This document shows positions 21,097-33,400 of a stretch of DNA of 64,000 bases, in pieces; within the stretch, counting starts at the first letter, position 1, and each line of letters opens with the position of its first letter. Made by a program: the position numbers and the translations under genes. This DNA comes from Branchiostoma belcheri (Eukaryota > Chordata > Leptocardii > Amphioxiformes > Branchiostomatidae). The stretch is taken from NCBI RefSeq assembly GCF_001625305.1, contig NW_017804254.1, forward strand, positions 457,501 to 521,500, written 5' to 3'. The notes beneath the pieces are model-generated. The model saw only the letters and a program-made list of their open reading frames with translations, was not told the origin of the DNA and searched no databases.

Positions 21097-23352
21097 ATGG
21101 GATGTGACGGAGGAACAATCCCAAAGAGGGATGAGCTCGTCAGGATGAAGAAAAAGCCAGAACAGGTTCGTTTTTCAGTTAAATGACGTCTAAGTTGATT
21201 TGAAACGTCTCAGAAAAGGAAGTTGCCCCCCTCCCCCCAGATGAGATGGCGCAGAATGTGTTGGAAAATACACAGTTATGTCACACAAGGGCAACTAAGG
21301 CAAAAAGAGGCAAACCATACATTTTGTTCGTGCCAGTTGGTTTCTAGGGACAGTCAGTTTCCTTTTGTGGTGTAACATGATTGTGCCAAGTTGAATAAAC
21401 TGGCAAAATTTTTTGATATGCTGGCACAGGCAGTGCAAAATCGTCAAAAACCTTGCAGCCATAATCATGAACCTACACACGCAATAAGCACACGACAAAA
21501 ATATTATGTGGTATGTCAGGTTTAGGGTCTTGCAGTGGTTCTAGCTTCTGACACACCCCTAGAAAAGTCTTCATCTACTTTGATGAAACGTGAAACTCAC
21601 ATCTGAAAAGTCACATCTAGTGGGCTGCTCGCTAAAATGTCTGGTTCAATAACTTTCAACTGTCTGCCTTCAGAGTTATTGCATGATATTGACCTGTCAG
21701 TATGTTTATCTGTCATACTATATCTGACATCTGTTTAAGGCAAATCTTGAGACATAATTGGCATGTATTTCTTTCACTTCTGCTTCCCTTCTAACATCCA
21801 GTCTCTCCACATTACAGAAAGACAAGGATGCAGACATGGTGGCCAAATGGCAGCACTGTGCCCTCAGCCAGGAGCCGCTGCGACCGCCCATCATGGCCTG
21901 CGAGATGGGTCGTCTCTACAACAAGGAGGCCCTTCTGGAAGCCCTGCTGGACAAGTCAGGAAACCCCAACATTCAGCACATCCGTGGGCTGAAGGATGTG
22001 AAAGAGCTGCAGCTGACAGAGAACCCAGCACGGAAGGACAACAAGGCAGACAACGGTATAGAGGATTTGTACACAATATAGGACAAGGGTTAAGTTACAT
22101 GTGCAAGAGCACATTAAACTTACACGCAGCAGCTGAGTTTTTATTTGACTTGTCTGTATCTGCATCTGTATAGCCGGTATCACTGCCAGTGGAGTTTAAC
22201 AGCTTCCCACAGCACGGCAGCAGCTTGCTATATTACACCAAACAACCTCTTATGCCCAACAAGTTTGTTTCAAATTAAAGAGAAACATTGTGAATATAAG
22301 AGACTATAATACAACAGCTGCTATCTTGCCTGAACATGTATCTCCTTTTTTTTTCAGGTGATGCATATGCCGACCATCAGGCAGCAAAGTACATCTGCCC
22401 AGTTGTGGGTCTGGAGATGAGCGGGCGGTACCAGTTCTGTTTCCTGTGGGGCTGTGGCTGTGCGTTCTCGGAACGAGCACTGAAGGAAGTCCAGAGCAAG
22501 ACTTGTCACAAATGCGGGGCTGCCTTCGGGTATGTACCAACATAATGGTGGCCCAAGGCGGTCATTTCAAGTAGTACTAGTAGTTTTATGTCAGTACCCT
22601 TACAAAATTCCTGACTCCTAAAACTGTAGCAGACAGTGTAGTAGCTTTTTATATGCCTCAGTGTTAAAAGATGCAACGCCCTGTATTGGCAGGGCGAAAA
22701 TGGGATATAACAGAAGAGCATTTGGACAGGAAAGAGAAGTATAGTACTATGTATAGTAGTGAAATTGGTAAAAATTGTGCAAGAAACTGTCATTGTTCTT
22801 TTCTTCTACTTTCAAGTATGCTGTACTCTTCCATGTACTGCATTCCATTTCAGTAAGTCCTCTAATTTTCCTATTTTTTCCCTTCTCAGTCCAGGGGACG
22901 TGGTGACCTTGAACCCAGCTGATGACGACATTCCCAGGGCAAAGGAGCTCATGGAGCAGCGTAGGCTGAAGGCCAAAGCCGACAAGAAAGCCAAAAAACA
23001 GAAGAGAGCTGCCCCAGAGACTGTATCCAAGGCACCGGCAGAGGCCTCATCCAGCAGTGGCAGTTCCTCACCAGATGGACCACCGTCCAGCAAACTGACC
23101 AACGGAGCATCGTCCAGTTCCGCAGACGGACCTCCCCCCAGTAAGCTGACCAAACTGACCAATGGTGCATCGTCTTCCCGAGTGGACAAATCCAGAGTAG
23201 GCTCCAAACCGAACGGTGCTCACAAAGGGAAGGCGTCGAGTATTTACAACGATCCTAACAGGAGTGAAGTGTTCAAGTCCTTGTTCACCTCCCATCATAA
23301 TGCCAAGGAGAGGGTGGTCCACTGTGCCAGCTGGGTCAACAAGAGTATCTAG
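21097..23352 (+). CDS. RTF2: Replication termination factor 2 homologue
   Basis: Four exons, 21097-21165, 21818-22055, 22358-22529 and 22890-23352, join to 942 nt, 313 aa. The start MGCDGGTIPKRDELV is the invariant N-terminus of the Rtf2 family. Next comes WQHCALSQEPLRPPIMACEMGRLYNKEALLE, then a RING-like zinc-binding region (YICPVVGLEMSGRYQF, WGCGCAFSERALKE, CHKCGAAF) at about residues 108-160. A Lys/Ser-rich linker follows with a duplicated PPxSKLTNGASSS segment, and the conserved end EVFKSLFTSHHNAKE ... SWVNKSI. In fission yeast Rtf2 stabilises stalled forks; in humans it is removed from stalled forks by DDI1/2. Length is close to the human protein (about 306 aa). A poly(A) signal AATAAA lies at 23513-23518. 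It converges with the acidic-protein gene. Confidence 0.96.
22150..22262. repeat. Dispersed repeat (CTGTATCTGCATCTGTATAGC family), copy 1
   Basis: TCTGTATCTGCATCTGTATAGCCGGTA, then CAGCACGGCAGCAGCTTGCTA, then TATTACACCAAACAAC. A clearly related copy with the same order of words is at 28927-29045. It lies in RTF2 intron 2. Confidence 0.5.
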
Positions 23353-24570
23353 GACTTTGGTGACTGCAAGGGACTTTATTTTCTTCAAAATGTTCCAGCT
23401 GCATGTTTTGAAAACAAGAAGATGGAAGTGTAAATAAATCAGGACTAGTATGTATGATAGATTAGGGGGCAGGGGAATGTAAAGAGATAATACAGTACTT
23501 GGAGTCTCACTGAATAAACCACACTTGCACAACTTTAAGAAACACATAGTAGACATACTTTTAATGTATTGTACACATGTACGTGTATTGCAATGAAATT
23601 AGTTGACATGACACAACCTTTTTATTCTGCTCAATTTTGAGCAAATAAACTGATGATGCCAGTGTACATGCTCATTTTGTCTTTTGCCATGAAAAATATA
23701 ATTCATCTGGATGTGTTTCATTCACTTTCTGTTTTTTTGCATATCTAAGCGAGATCTTTGCATATGTTCAACAAAACAAAATGTAGCTGTAAGTTATTAC
23801 ATTCCAGAGCATGACAATGAAGTTTAAAGTTACGTCTGTGCAATTTTACACAACATTGTCTACAGGTGATAGTCAACATTTTGTTTGTAAATGATATAGG
23901 CCTCTTTATTAGTTTCTGATATGTAAAATAATCCTGGACAAAATATTTTGTATGTACATAAGTCGCACCTTGTATGATGGTGTAATACAATAAAAACTGT
24001 ACATGTATAAACTACAATGTATCAGACTCACTCTAAAAAGTCTTTGACTCCAAAATCATTCACATTAGGGTTTGGTTAAGAGCAGACTACTCATGATTCC
24101 TTAAAAACTTATCTTCTTCCATGGCTTCAAATTATGTTATACAATCAGATTTTCAAATGTTTATCTTCAATCAACACAGTTCTGCTCCTCCAGTAAATGT
24201 GTCCAGGAAACATACATACAAGAGAAAGCTGCAGTCCTCAGTAATTTGGTATAGTGTAAATTTAAGAGACATTGTACTTTTACTTTGATGTTGACAGGTA
24301 AGGTATACGATATAAAACTGCCCAGAGCTATACTGAGTTCAAAATGTTGGAAATACCAAAGTGCTTTTGAATTTCAGAGTTTTCAGTAGGAGCCTTAACA
24401 ATTCTATAAAATATATATATATAAGGTGTACATGTACAGATACACGATATCCAACACCGCACAAGAAACAAGCCCACTTTGGGAACAGGTGCATCACCTA
24501 TTCCAAAGGGGCAGTGCACCAACCAGTGTGATGCCCACCAAGTTGTCCTAAACATCAGAGGGACATTCCA
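23353..24570. other. Convergent 3' region of RTF2 and the acidic-protein gene
   Basis: AT-rich 3'UTR-like sequence. RTF2-side poly(A) candidates are AATAAA at 23513-23518 and 23644. A minus-strand signal for the other gene is not clear. No coding exon is seen. Confidence 0.5.
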
Positions 24571-27378
24571 TTAGGGCTCACACTGGTAGGTGCACAGAAA
24601 TGGGGGCAGCCACTGGTATATCCCCGACAACTGGATGCCAGTTGCCATGCAAGCTCTGACATTACAGAGAACAGGTCTTCCACCTTGTATGTTAGCTGAT
24701 GAAAGAGTTGTTTTCTGCACCATCAGAGGTTGCCAGTGTGGCTGCCCCTGTGGGCTTTTTTCCAAGAGCTTACCCAGATTTTGTCTGGCATCAATCATTG
24801 CTGTGACAAGACTGGGTAAACCCATGAGAAGAAGCCAGAAGGGGCAGCCAAGTAACAGGTTTACAGTGCATGGTGTACGGTTGCTGATGCTACAATGTGT
24901 CTTCCAGGTGACAGTCTGCATTGCTGTTCTTCTGGTGGCCCTTACACCATTGTGTTTTCCTTTGTGGCACTGCGAAGCATTGTGTTCCAGTACACACACC
25001 TGTTCACATACAATACATTATTCAGATACGTAACTGCAAACATGTTAATCTTCAAGTTCACTAGAAAAGAAGTATGAAATGCAGCAATTCAAATGGAGAA
25101 AAATGCACCCGATATCATCTACATACATTTTTCTATATCTTCATTTGCAACTGCATGTTATCTATATCAGCATTATATTCTCACCTCACTTGTGTCACTG
25201 CATATGGGGCTGCGTTCCCTGCTGTCACCACGTTCACCAATCAGAGGGCAGCTTGGGGAACGTGCACGGTGTGTGGGACCGTAGAAAAGGTCGTACCTCG
25301 ACAGCCTCTTCACCACCACAGCTTTGTGCTCAGGATTACTGTTTTGCCACTTGGCCACCATTGGAACCTGTGTAACAGGCAGGATGAACATACAGTAAAA
25401 CCTACGGCCTGGATGTAGCTAATAGAGACCTCTTGTGACTTTGCAAAAAACTGCAGAAAATAGATGCAGGGAAGCATACATGCATGATACACAGCAGTCA
25501 AAAATAGAGTGCATATTTTACATTGAAAAAAGGATACTCTATCTCTTCCAAAGAACAGACGAAAACATGCCCACAGCTAAGTAGTGCTCTTAATCTTTCT
25601 CACCTACTTTGCCATATGTAAATTGTAATAAAACTTTTTTTTTCCTTTTTTCTTTCAGCATTCAACTAAGCAAACTTTTCTTGACAGTATAAAATGGTGC
25701 CAAATAAAGTTACCTCAAAGGGATCCAGGAGAGAGAACACCTCCTCAGTACCACTTCCTGACTGTTGGTCCACCTCAAACAGGTCCAAAGGGTACTGTTG
25801 AGTCACTTCAAGCAGATAGCAATAGGATGCTTCCTCTGCACTACAGTCTGACTGTTCGTCGGGCACTTCTGAAGGATCCCCCTCTCTATTGCGGTCTGGC
25901 TGCTGGCCATTTGGTGCACTGGATATGTGGTGAGCCAGTCTCTCCTCCATGTTGTCACCGTCAGGACCACCAATGTAGTGTCCCAGCCCATCAGACATCC
26001 AGTCTTCCTCTTCTGAATAGTATATTGAACCAGCCTGACTTCTTGTCAAGCACTGCCATGCTTCAGTTCCAGGGTCATCACGCAAAACTGGCTTCTCTTG
26101 ACCCATGAATCCCTCCAAGTCAACTTTGTTGAAAGGCAACAAGCCAGCACCTTTGGTGCGGAAACCCGTGGTGTTCTGTTCAATATTGCCCAACAGAACC
26201 CCTTCACTTGGGATGCCAATCTCAGGAATATCTGCATCACTGATGTGCTTAGCTACTGTTTCACCGGTTGTCTCGCTACACTGGTAGGTGCAACTCATCC
26301 GATTGTGACCTGTACCTGGGTCACATTGCAAAACAAGTCCTTCAACATCCAGTTCCCTGTCCAGTTCATCAGCTACCTCAGTCTTGTACTCTGGAAGACT
26401 TGCTAGAAATTTCTCCAAGATGAAGTAAGGGCCAAAACCATCATCAACATTACATTCCAGCTCAGACATCCACTCTTGTGTCAGGGGGACTGTCACAGTT
26501 GTGTGGCTGTTGAGGCCAGTGTTCTCCATGAAAAGCTCTTCGTCCTCACTATCTGAGAAATAGAGCGAGTCTTCTTCGTTGATCTGTAGTCCATCAACCT
26601 GAAAGAACAAGAATGATGGTACAGTACAGTTTATCCCTATTTTTTAAAGCACAACCTAGGAAACTGTGTTTTAATAGTTTTTTTCGATCTACTCTGTGTA
26701 TTTTAAACGTTGTCAAATATTGGCTCAATTCATATTTTTTGAACTTTTAACATGTCATGCCAATATGAATAAAGCTGAATCAATCAATCAATCAACTACT
26801 ACAAATGCATGGTGGTGGCACCATAAAACTTTCAGAACATTGGATACCTTCCCAGGAAACACGAGAAAGCTAATGTTGCTTGCTTTAGTTAACGCTACCT
26901 ACAAAGCAGCATTTCTGGCTTTTCACTGACATTGTTGACGCGATCAATATATGATCGTGGATATGTTATTTCTTGCACCTCTGTTTAGCAACTGAGTTGG
27001 TCAAATCGGGAGTCGCGACTTGCTCTATCGGTATACTGACGTTCTTGCTTGTATACAGTCCAAACATTTAGTCGTTGACAATGTTTTGCTTGAACAATTT
27101 GGCCATCGATCATTCAAAGTCCGTTTAATACCACAGATATTTTGTAAAACTTAGGTTACTCTCTCTGTATATACTATATGATGTGATCGTGATGTTTTGG
27201 CCTAAATATCCGTGGGTATTGAGGCAGTTTTTACATGTCTGTGCCGGTAAAATCACCTTACAAAACGTCCGTCATCAGCACACGGTATTAAACTCACCAG
27301 TAATAGGTGCTGAAGACCTTCATTTCGCGTAAACGGCTCGTTTTTCAAGGTCAAGTTTGGGAGCGTGAAGTTCGCCAT
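24571..27378 (-). CDS. Unrecognised acidic protein, about 525 aa
   Basis: Four minus-strand exons, 27378-27298, 26598-25714, 25367-25185 and 24999-24571, join in phase 0 at every junction to 525 aa. I do not recognise the family. The start MANFTLPNLTLKNEPF lies in GAAAGATGGCG, a YY1-like initiator. Exon 2 (295 aa) is very acidic, with SLYFSDSEDEELF, a helical PYFILEKFLASLPEY segment and SIYYSEEEDWMSDGLGHY. Exon 3 is basic/Ser-Arg-rich (WQNSNPEHKAVVVKRLSRYD). Exon 4 has one strongly hydrophobic segment (LLLGCPFWLLLMGLPSLV), then a Cys-containing end. Exon 4 is the least certain part. It overlaps a 38-bp inverted repeat, and a good internal donor (CTGG|GTAAGC at 24773) could truncate it. Exons 1-3 look real; the function is unknown. 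Confidence 0.65.
24738..24848. repeat. Imperfect inverted repeat within the last exon of the acidic-protein gene
   Basis: The left arm 24740-24776 (GGCTGCCCCTGTGGGCTTTT ... TACCCAG) is nearly the reverse complement of the right arm 24811-24848 (CTGGGTAAACCC ... GGGGCAGCC), with a 34-base loop. Weaker similarity continues outward on both sides, so the exon may be carved from a fold-back element. Confidence 0.6.
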
Positions 27379-28926
27379 CTTTCCTCCACGGACTTTCGAA
27401 CGCATGTGACCTCAGCTGACGGGGAGGTAAACAAAGTCGTCGTCATGGGAACCAGTAACAGCCAATGAGAGGCGAGTCGTTCATGACGATAGGTACCAAT
27501 CCACTGTTCCGATACAATATCATAAATTTTATTGACCAATCAGTGGTCGTTTGATATACATGCATCGGTTACGGGTACTCACCGTCACCCTGCTTTGGGT
27601 GGCGGACAGGGAGTGGCGCCCCTGCCCATTGAGGAGCTGCAGACCACAACATATATACCACAACATATATATACATTTACATATACATTTTCATTATACA
27701 TTTGCGACCACCCCATCAAAAACCCCTACCCCCACCGTGCTGGAGCCCTCAAACTAGTGAGGTTAGCGCGAAAAGGGAAGAAGAAGAAGAGTCGGACCAC
27801 TCCTTTCAGTTTGGAACAGACTTGAGTGAACATCATATTTTGATATCAGTAAGACGTGACATTTTATCCGCGTGCGCATCGAGTGTTTTCCACGTCAGGT
27901 AAAAGGAAATAGCGCACAATGTGGCCTAATCAGAAAAAACACCGTATCAGGTGTAGGGTGAATCAAAAATACGATAATGGCATGGACACAGAGTCACAGA
28001 CACATGGTATTTTGACACAAGTTAAGTATGAAGAACCAATGAAAGTATAACTTATACTATAAGGTAAACTTCACGTGGTATAGGTAAGTAGGTTTGTATT
28101 TTCTGTCAAAACATCGGGAAATATGGGTGATTATACTCTCGTAAACCAAGAGCACACATGTACACTGTAAATGAATGAAGACCTTTATTGTACATTTGTG
28201 TTCTACAGAAATGCAGTCTGCGGAGAACGCCGTTAGCATGCGTGAAGCGAGAAGAAAAAGACCAAGTTCACGACCAGAATACAAACTGCGTGCTGTGGCG
28301 GGGTCACACCTGGGCCTTTCAGCGGTCGGTAAACCTCCCCCACAGCCGCCCGGACCATTGTCATGCAATGTTCCGCCTTTTATACGCACCTTCACAAACA
28401 GATTCCATCGGAATTCTGCCGCAAAAAGTGGATTCCAGAGGTTTTCCACGGTTGTCATGGGAACGTAGGTGCCGGACAAGGGCGAGCAGAATTCAGGGGG
28501 AGATCATAAGTGACATTAGGGAGGAGTCGGAGCGCCGAACTTATTTTGAAGCCGTAAACAATATCTCAATGAATATTTTAACGGTACCCTCAGTGAAGAA
28601 GAACTTTTAGACAAAAGACCTGTTACATCTGGAAACCTTAGATTAGGCGCATAGGATCAAGAACTTCATACAACTTTGAAAAAAATTCTTTATTTGAAGG
28701 AAATGTTACCAGTGCGGGATTGCTGCTGACTCGGATCGCCTGTACTGTATTCACTACTGAGATTGATCTATGATATATCAAGAAGCTTTGTCCTTGGATA
28801 TATCTTGAAACGATGCCAATTAAGCGAAATTCACATTCGCGGGTCAAAAATGAAATTGTGCTTTTCAAAGTTTCCTCATACAGATAGTGGCGTTCCAGCT
28901 GTATTTGGTTGTACATGATGATCACG

Positions 28927-29045
28927 TGTATCTATATCTGTATCTGCATAGCTGGTAAACCGCCCTTCGGTGTAACACACCAGCTTCGCAGGCACGCGGC
29001 GCGGCGGCATGCAGCTGGCTACATTACACCGAACGACTTGTTACA
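28927..29045. repeat. Dispersed repeat (CTGTATCTGCATAGCTGGTA family), copy 2
   Basis: Related to 22150-22262: CTGTATCTGCATAGCTGGTAA, a CACCAGCTTCGCAGGCACG GC-rich core, CAGCTGGCTACATTACACC. The core GTGTAACACACC ... GGTGTAA-type words form partial inverted pairs. Confidence 0.5.
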
Positions 29046-29385
29046 CCTAACCCTTGAACATCTAACTCTAGACATTGTTTAAAGCTATCTAATGATAATG
29101 CCCCTCTGCGATAGTTCTAGGAAAGAATGAATTCTTGAACACTTCAATCCTTGGTTGATAACTCTGCTCTGGAACATGTACTACGACGCGATTTTGGCGG
29201 GGCAGGGCATAGCTTTGGCACAGCCTACTAGGCACACCCTGCCTGATGGAGATAGATATCAAGCTGTCTCCGTTACGACCAGTGAACTGGAAATGAAGTA
29301 ATACTTTCTGTTTTATCTTTGAACAAACGGGTCTTGTACTTCGGGCAGAGCTGTCACTAGTTACCTCCTTGCCGGTCCTGTTTTC

Positions 29386-29579
29386 CTACTCCAAGCTGTG
29401 GTTTGGGTTTGGGCTGCTAATTTTTGACGTGTGTTTAGGCTTTTTTGTTTTTAAATCGGGGCTTCTTTTGTTGCACAGGGTTGGCTAGTGCAAAAAAGAA
29501 ACCCCGATAAAAAAAAANAAAAAAACTAAAAACAACGCCAAAAATAAGACAAATCGCAAACCTCTGCTTGGAGAGTGGT
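29386..29579. mobile_element. Fold-back MITE with CTCCAAGCAGAGGTT ends, copy 1
   Basis: The left arm begins TACTCCAAGCTGTGGTTTGG; the right arm ends CAAACCTCTGCTTGGAGAGT. The centre is a second hairpin, TCGGGGCTTCTTTTGTTGCAC against GTGCAAAAAAGAAACCCCGA. Almost the whole element can fold on itself. The terminal word CAAGCAGAGGTTGG recurs at 34352-34508. Confidence 0.65.
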
Positions 29580-30405
29580 GTTTAATAAACGTTTTTTTCG
29601 ACAACAACTATCTCCGAATACTGCTAAACCTCCAAACCGGTACATGTATTGGAGGTTGTTCAAAGGATCCGATCCCGGGAAAGAAAGACCATGTTTATAA
29701 AGTCTCTTTGCCCCGTTTTCTGTTTTCTCAACAGATGATCATGAAATACTGGAAAATGTCGGTATCTTCAGCTGAAGTGTGTGCCTTGACGAGTTTGAGC
29801 TGTTGACGCTCATCATCACTCGTGACTTTTTATCGGATATGTGATACAAGAGAGTAGGGAGTATAAAAAAGCAAGGATTTGTTTTCACGAGTTTGACATG
29901 TATGAAGACAGAGGCAGAAGAGGGAAGAAATTTAAAGGGTCAGGCAGAATGGAACAGAAAAGTAAAATTCTAAAGTTATAAAAACATGAAAAGAAGCGAA
30001 GAAACCACGAACGAAACGAAGGGGCAAACAGAAAGTATAAGAAAGTAATGGGACAAGTACTGCGCCTGAGGACCACGCCGCCTCCTCCGATGGAGGTCAG
30101 TTACTGAACCGCCCCCACCGAAATATTATTTCCATCTGGCCTCACTTTGCTGGCTGTCCCGGTTTCCGGCTGGAGGAAGGAAGGCCTCTGGTGCTGGGAG
30201 TGTGCCACGGTGAACCACAGATAACGGACGCTCCTGTCTCCAACGCCTCACCAAGCCTTGACTTTGACCCTGGAACTGACGCAACGTTTTCAGCGTGTAC
30301 ACGCCGTGTACAACTTCGCAGTGGGGCACAGGACAGCGGCGGGGCTTCCAGAAGAAAGGCGTGAGGGACAGCGGGAGGAAGAAGTCGCCGATTTCCTAAC
30401 TCAAA

Positions 30406-33400
30406 ATGGAGACCTCGGCGATCGAGATGGAGGAGCACCACGAAGGCGAGAACGGGAAAGATTTGGGTCAGGTAAGCTGTTGAACAACGCGATCTCGAGT
30501 TTGTAGACATATTTGGTTTCTCTTAGATTTAAGACTACCCGGCTGTCTTATTTCACAGAAACGTGCTGCTCGCTGCACGAAAAGAGCAACAGTTGGTTTC
30601 CGTACACCAGAAAAACAAAAGGTTGGCAAATTACACGCCGAACGGGCCTGCCACGGCCTTGAGAGAGGCATGTCCGGAAAATTTGCCCCTCTCTTGATGT
30701 GCTGGGTCCCTAAGGGTGGTAACGGGGCCTGCTGGCGACTTTGAACGTGACCTGATTTGATGGAGTGATCCCAGCCTTTACTTGTGTCAACAGTTAAAGG
30801 AGGGGCGGGGACATTTCCACGGTTTGGAACTAGCCTGAGATATTTGCTGAAAGGAACACACCAAGTCGCATTTTCTTCCACTAACACGCTATGCTGTCAT
30901 TTTTCCTGGACTTCAAACTTAGAGCGTCTGTAAAATAAGAACATCCCAGATGGATCTACTGCAGACCTTTGTACAGAAAAGATATCGTACTGAACTTGAC
31001 ATAACTTGAAAAGGAAGTACACGTATTTCGTGTGTAGTTGTGAAAATCTTTAAAATGTAATCATGGTTGCCAAGTTTTCCTTCCCTGTGTATACAGCAGA
31101 CATATGGGGATATGCCATGTTCAGTCTTTGAGGGTCAGCAAGGATGATATGTACTACTAGGTATTTTGAAAATGCATGAAAGTTTGTAATGATTCGTGGA
31201 GGAATGGAAAACTAAAATGAGAGGAATGTCTTGAAAATTAGAGGCTTGCTCCAAAATAAATTGAAAAGAGAGATTCCCAAGGGTGAACCAAGTTTAACAA
31301 AACAGTCCCTACGATAACAAATTAACAGATTCACAGAAATGCCAAATTGGCATATTTTTGTTTCAATATTTGGCAGGGGAAATAGTGGATTTTGTCAATA
31401 GGAACTCGGAGAATTTCTCACCAGTTCTGGATGCAATATGCAAAGGCATTTGACCACATACATAGGCTTAATTAACCCATTCAAGAATAGAAGAGGGATC
31501 TCTTCTAATCCCATGTTATGTGATAAGTTATCTCTATTTTGGTTGCTACCATGTGGTTTTTATCTATCTTGCTGCTCACAGAGACATGTAAGTGGTGTCA
31601 TCACCTGTTTTCTACTGTCTGTCACTAGATAGACCTTAGTGAGGACACTCCCATGACATGTCAGCCTTCTGAAAATCTATTAATTTAATTTAATAAAACG
31701 ACAGTCAGATACCGAAATGTGTAGCAGTTGTAGGGAAATTCATACGTAAAGGTATAAAGACACTAGAGCTGATTGGTAATATAATAATTAAGACAGAAAT
31801 TAAAGAGATATCGTGTCACATTCCCAGCATATTCAACCATGCGTCTACTGGTCCAAATGATCAAGACTTTTAACCTTAGTGTCAGAGTAGATTAGATTAG
31901 ACCTGTCAATACATGCTCAACTACTGTAGATCTTCAAAATCAAATGCTTCACAGCAAATTCATGACACCATGAATATGAGTTTCCAGTGTATTTTGTGCT
32001 ACAGAATTGTTTCGACAGTGAACTTATCAAAGTCCCCACAAAAATAAAAGAACAGTATGTGGGAGAGATGATATGTTAAAATATGTACACATGTGTTTTT
32101 CAATTTATGACACCCAATGCAATTTTAGGGTATCAAAGTGAAAAGTTTCTGGATGAGGAAATCTGTCTGATATTGACATTTTTTGGCATTTCTTATGATC
32201 TTAGCACATAAAGTAGCCCCCAAACAAGCTACATTAGGAGTGTCTGCATTTTTTTGTCAGCAACATCGCATTTTGCCTCAAAGGTTTGCTACATGTATGG
32301 GATAGCCAAGGGTTGATTCAACAGGCTACGGACTATGGACTAATGAGATGGGATTACGGCTTGGAAAATAAACAGGTTCGCCAGAACATGTCTGACGAAG
32401 GCAGCAGAGCACTACGACATGCCAGTGTCATCACTAACGTGATGTTGGGCATTATAGAGAAGAAGAAGAAGAACTTTTCTAGATAATGACCAGAAAAATT
32501 GACTTTGAAACTCATTTTTGCTAGCCTGAAATTTCATTGGGTGCCTTCATAAGGGTGTTAGTTATTATTGCACCTAAAATACTTGATCGTTGCAATGTTT
32601 CTTAAGTTTGACTTTGATCAGTGGAAATGTAAAAAGTTTCACCCACTGGAGGCAATCAGTATAATGGACTCAATCCCCCTGATTTCCCCAGGCCCATTCT
32701 TGTCATCATCTCCAGCAGATAACACCAGGTGTGAATGCTTGTATTAGAACCAATTGTAGATGAAAGTGTCCACCTGTTGAAACTGTTAGCTATCAGCACA
32801 ATTGCTAATTCAGTATAACTCACTATAAGGCCACACCAATTTAATTTCTTGGTTAACGGATTCGCCGCTTCATTTTTTTCTGATTTGCAAATAAAAATAA
32901 AAATTCAGAATCAACTGCAAAATGCTCATATTTTGCCCTGAACAGTTGAAAACAGTCCTTTTCTTACTACTTGTTACAGTCATTCCATTTTTCAATGCAG
33001 TAGTATCATTAAAAGTTCAAAATTCATTGTTTAAATTTTGAACCAGCCTGGTGTGTTGACTTCATGGCTCCTATCGAACCATTTTGGGCCATAATAGGAT
33101 GCCTAGGCCTGTTTTCATTTTTTTTTTTTTCGCCCGCCCGCTCCATTATTTTTCTAGAAAAATCCGTTAACCAAGAAATTAAATTGGTGTGGCCTAAGCA
33201 ACATCTGTCTATACACTGCTCTAGCCAGCTCAAATTTTTTTTCCACCAGCCCAGGTTCATGATCGGACCTGGGGGGAGAGTGCTCGCAAGCTAGGGGGGT
33301 CTTTGGATTTTCAAGCCTTTAAATATGCAATTTCCCACATTTTGACTCAAAATTTGAGGCAAATCATGGGGTGGAGAGTGGTTGTTGGTGGTCCTTTGAA

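Larger units (their letters stand above)
27379..30405. other. Divergent intergenic region between the acidic-protein gene and SLC6
   Basis: It contains the promoter of the acidic-protein gene (CpG-richer, 27340-27480), a CpG-rich block at 28200-28500 that is open on both strands but lacks a supported gene, a dispersed repeat at 28927-29045, a fold-back element at 29386-29579, and the probable 5'UTR and promoter of SLC6 just before 30406. No exon is convincing. Confidence 0.45.

Noticed and set aside
24590-25033. 147-aa + strand ORF opposite the acidic gene's last exon
   Set aside because: No start context, splice sites or motifs; palindromic DNA keeps both strands open.
28200-28479. CpG-rich block open on both strands (85-140 aa), with an acceptor-like TTCTACAG at 28202-28209
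   Set aside because: No donor/acceptor partner gives a longer frame, neither strand shows a family I recognise, and the text could be a CpG-rich promoter or repeat. Not listed as a gene.
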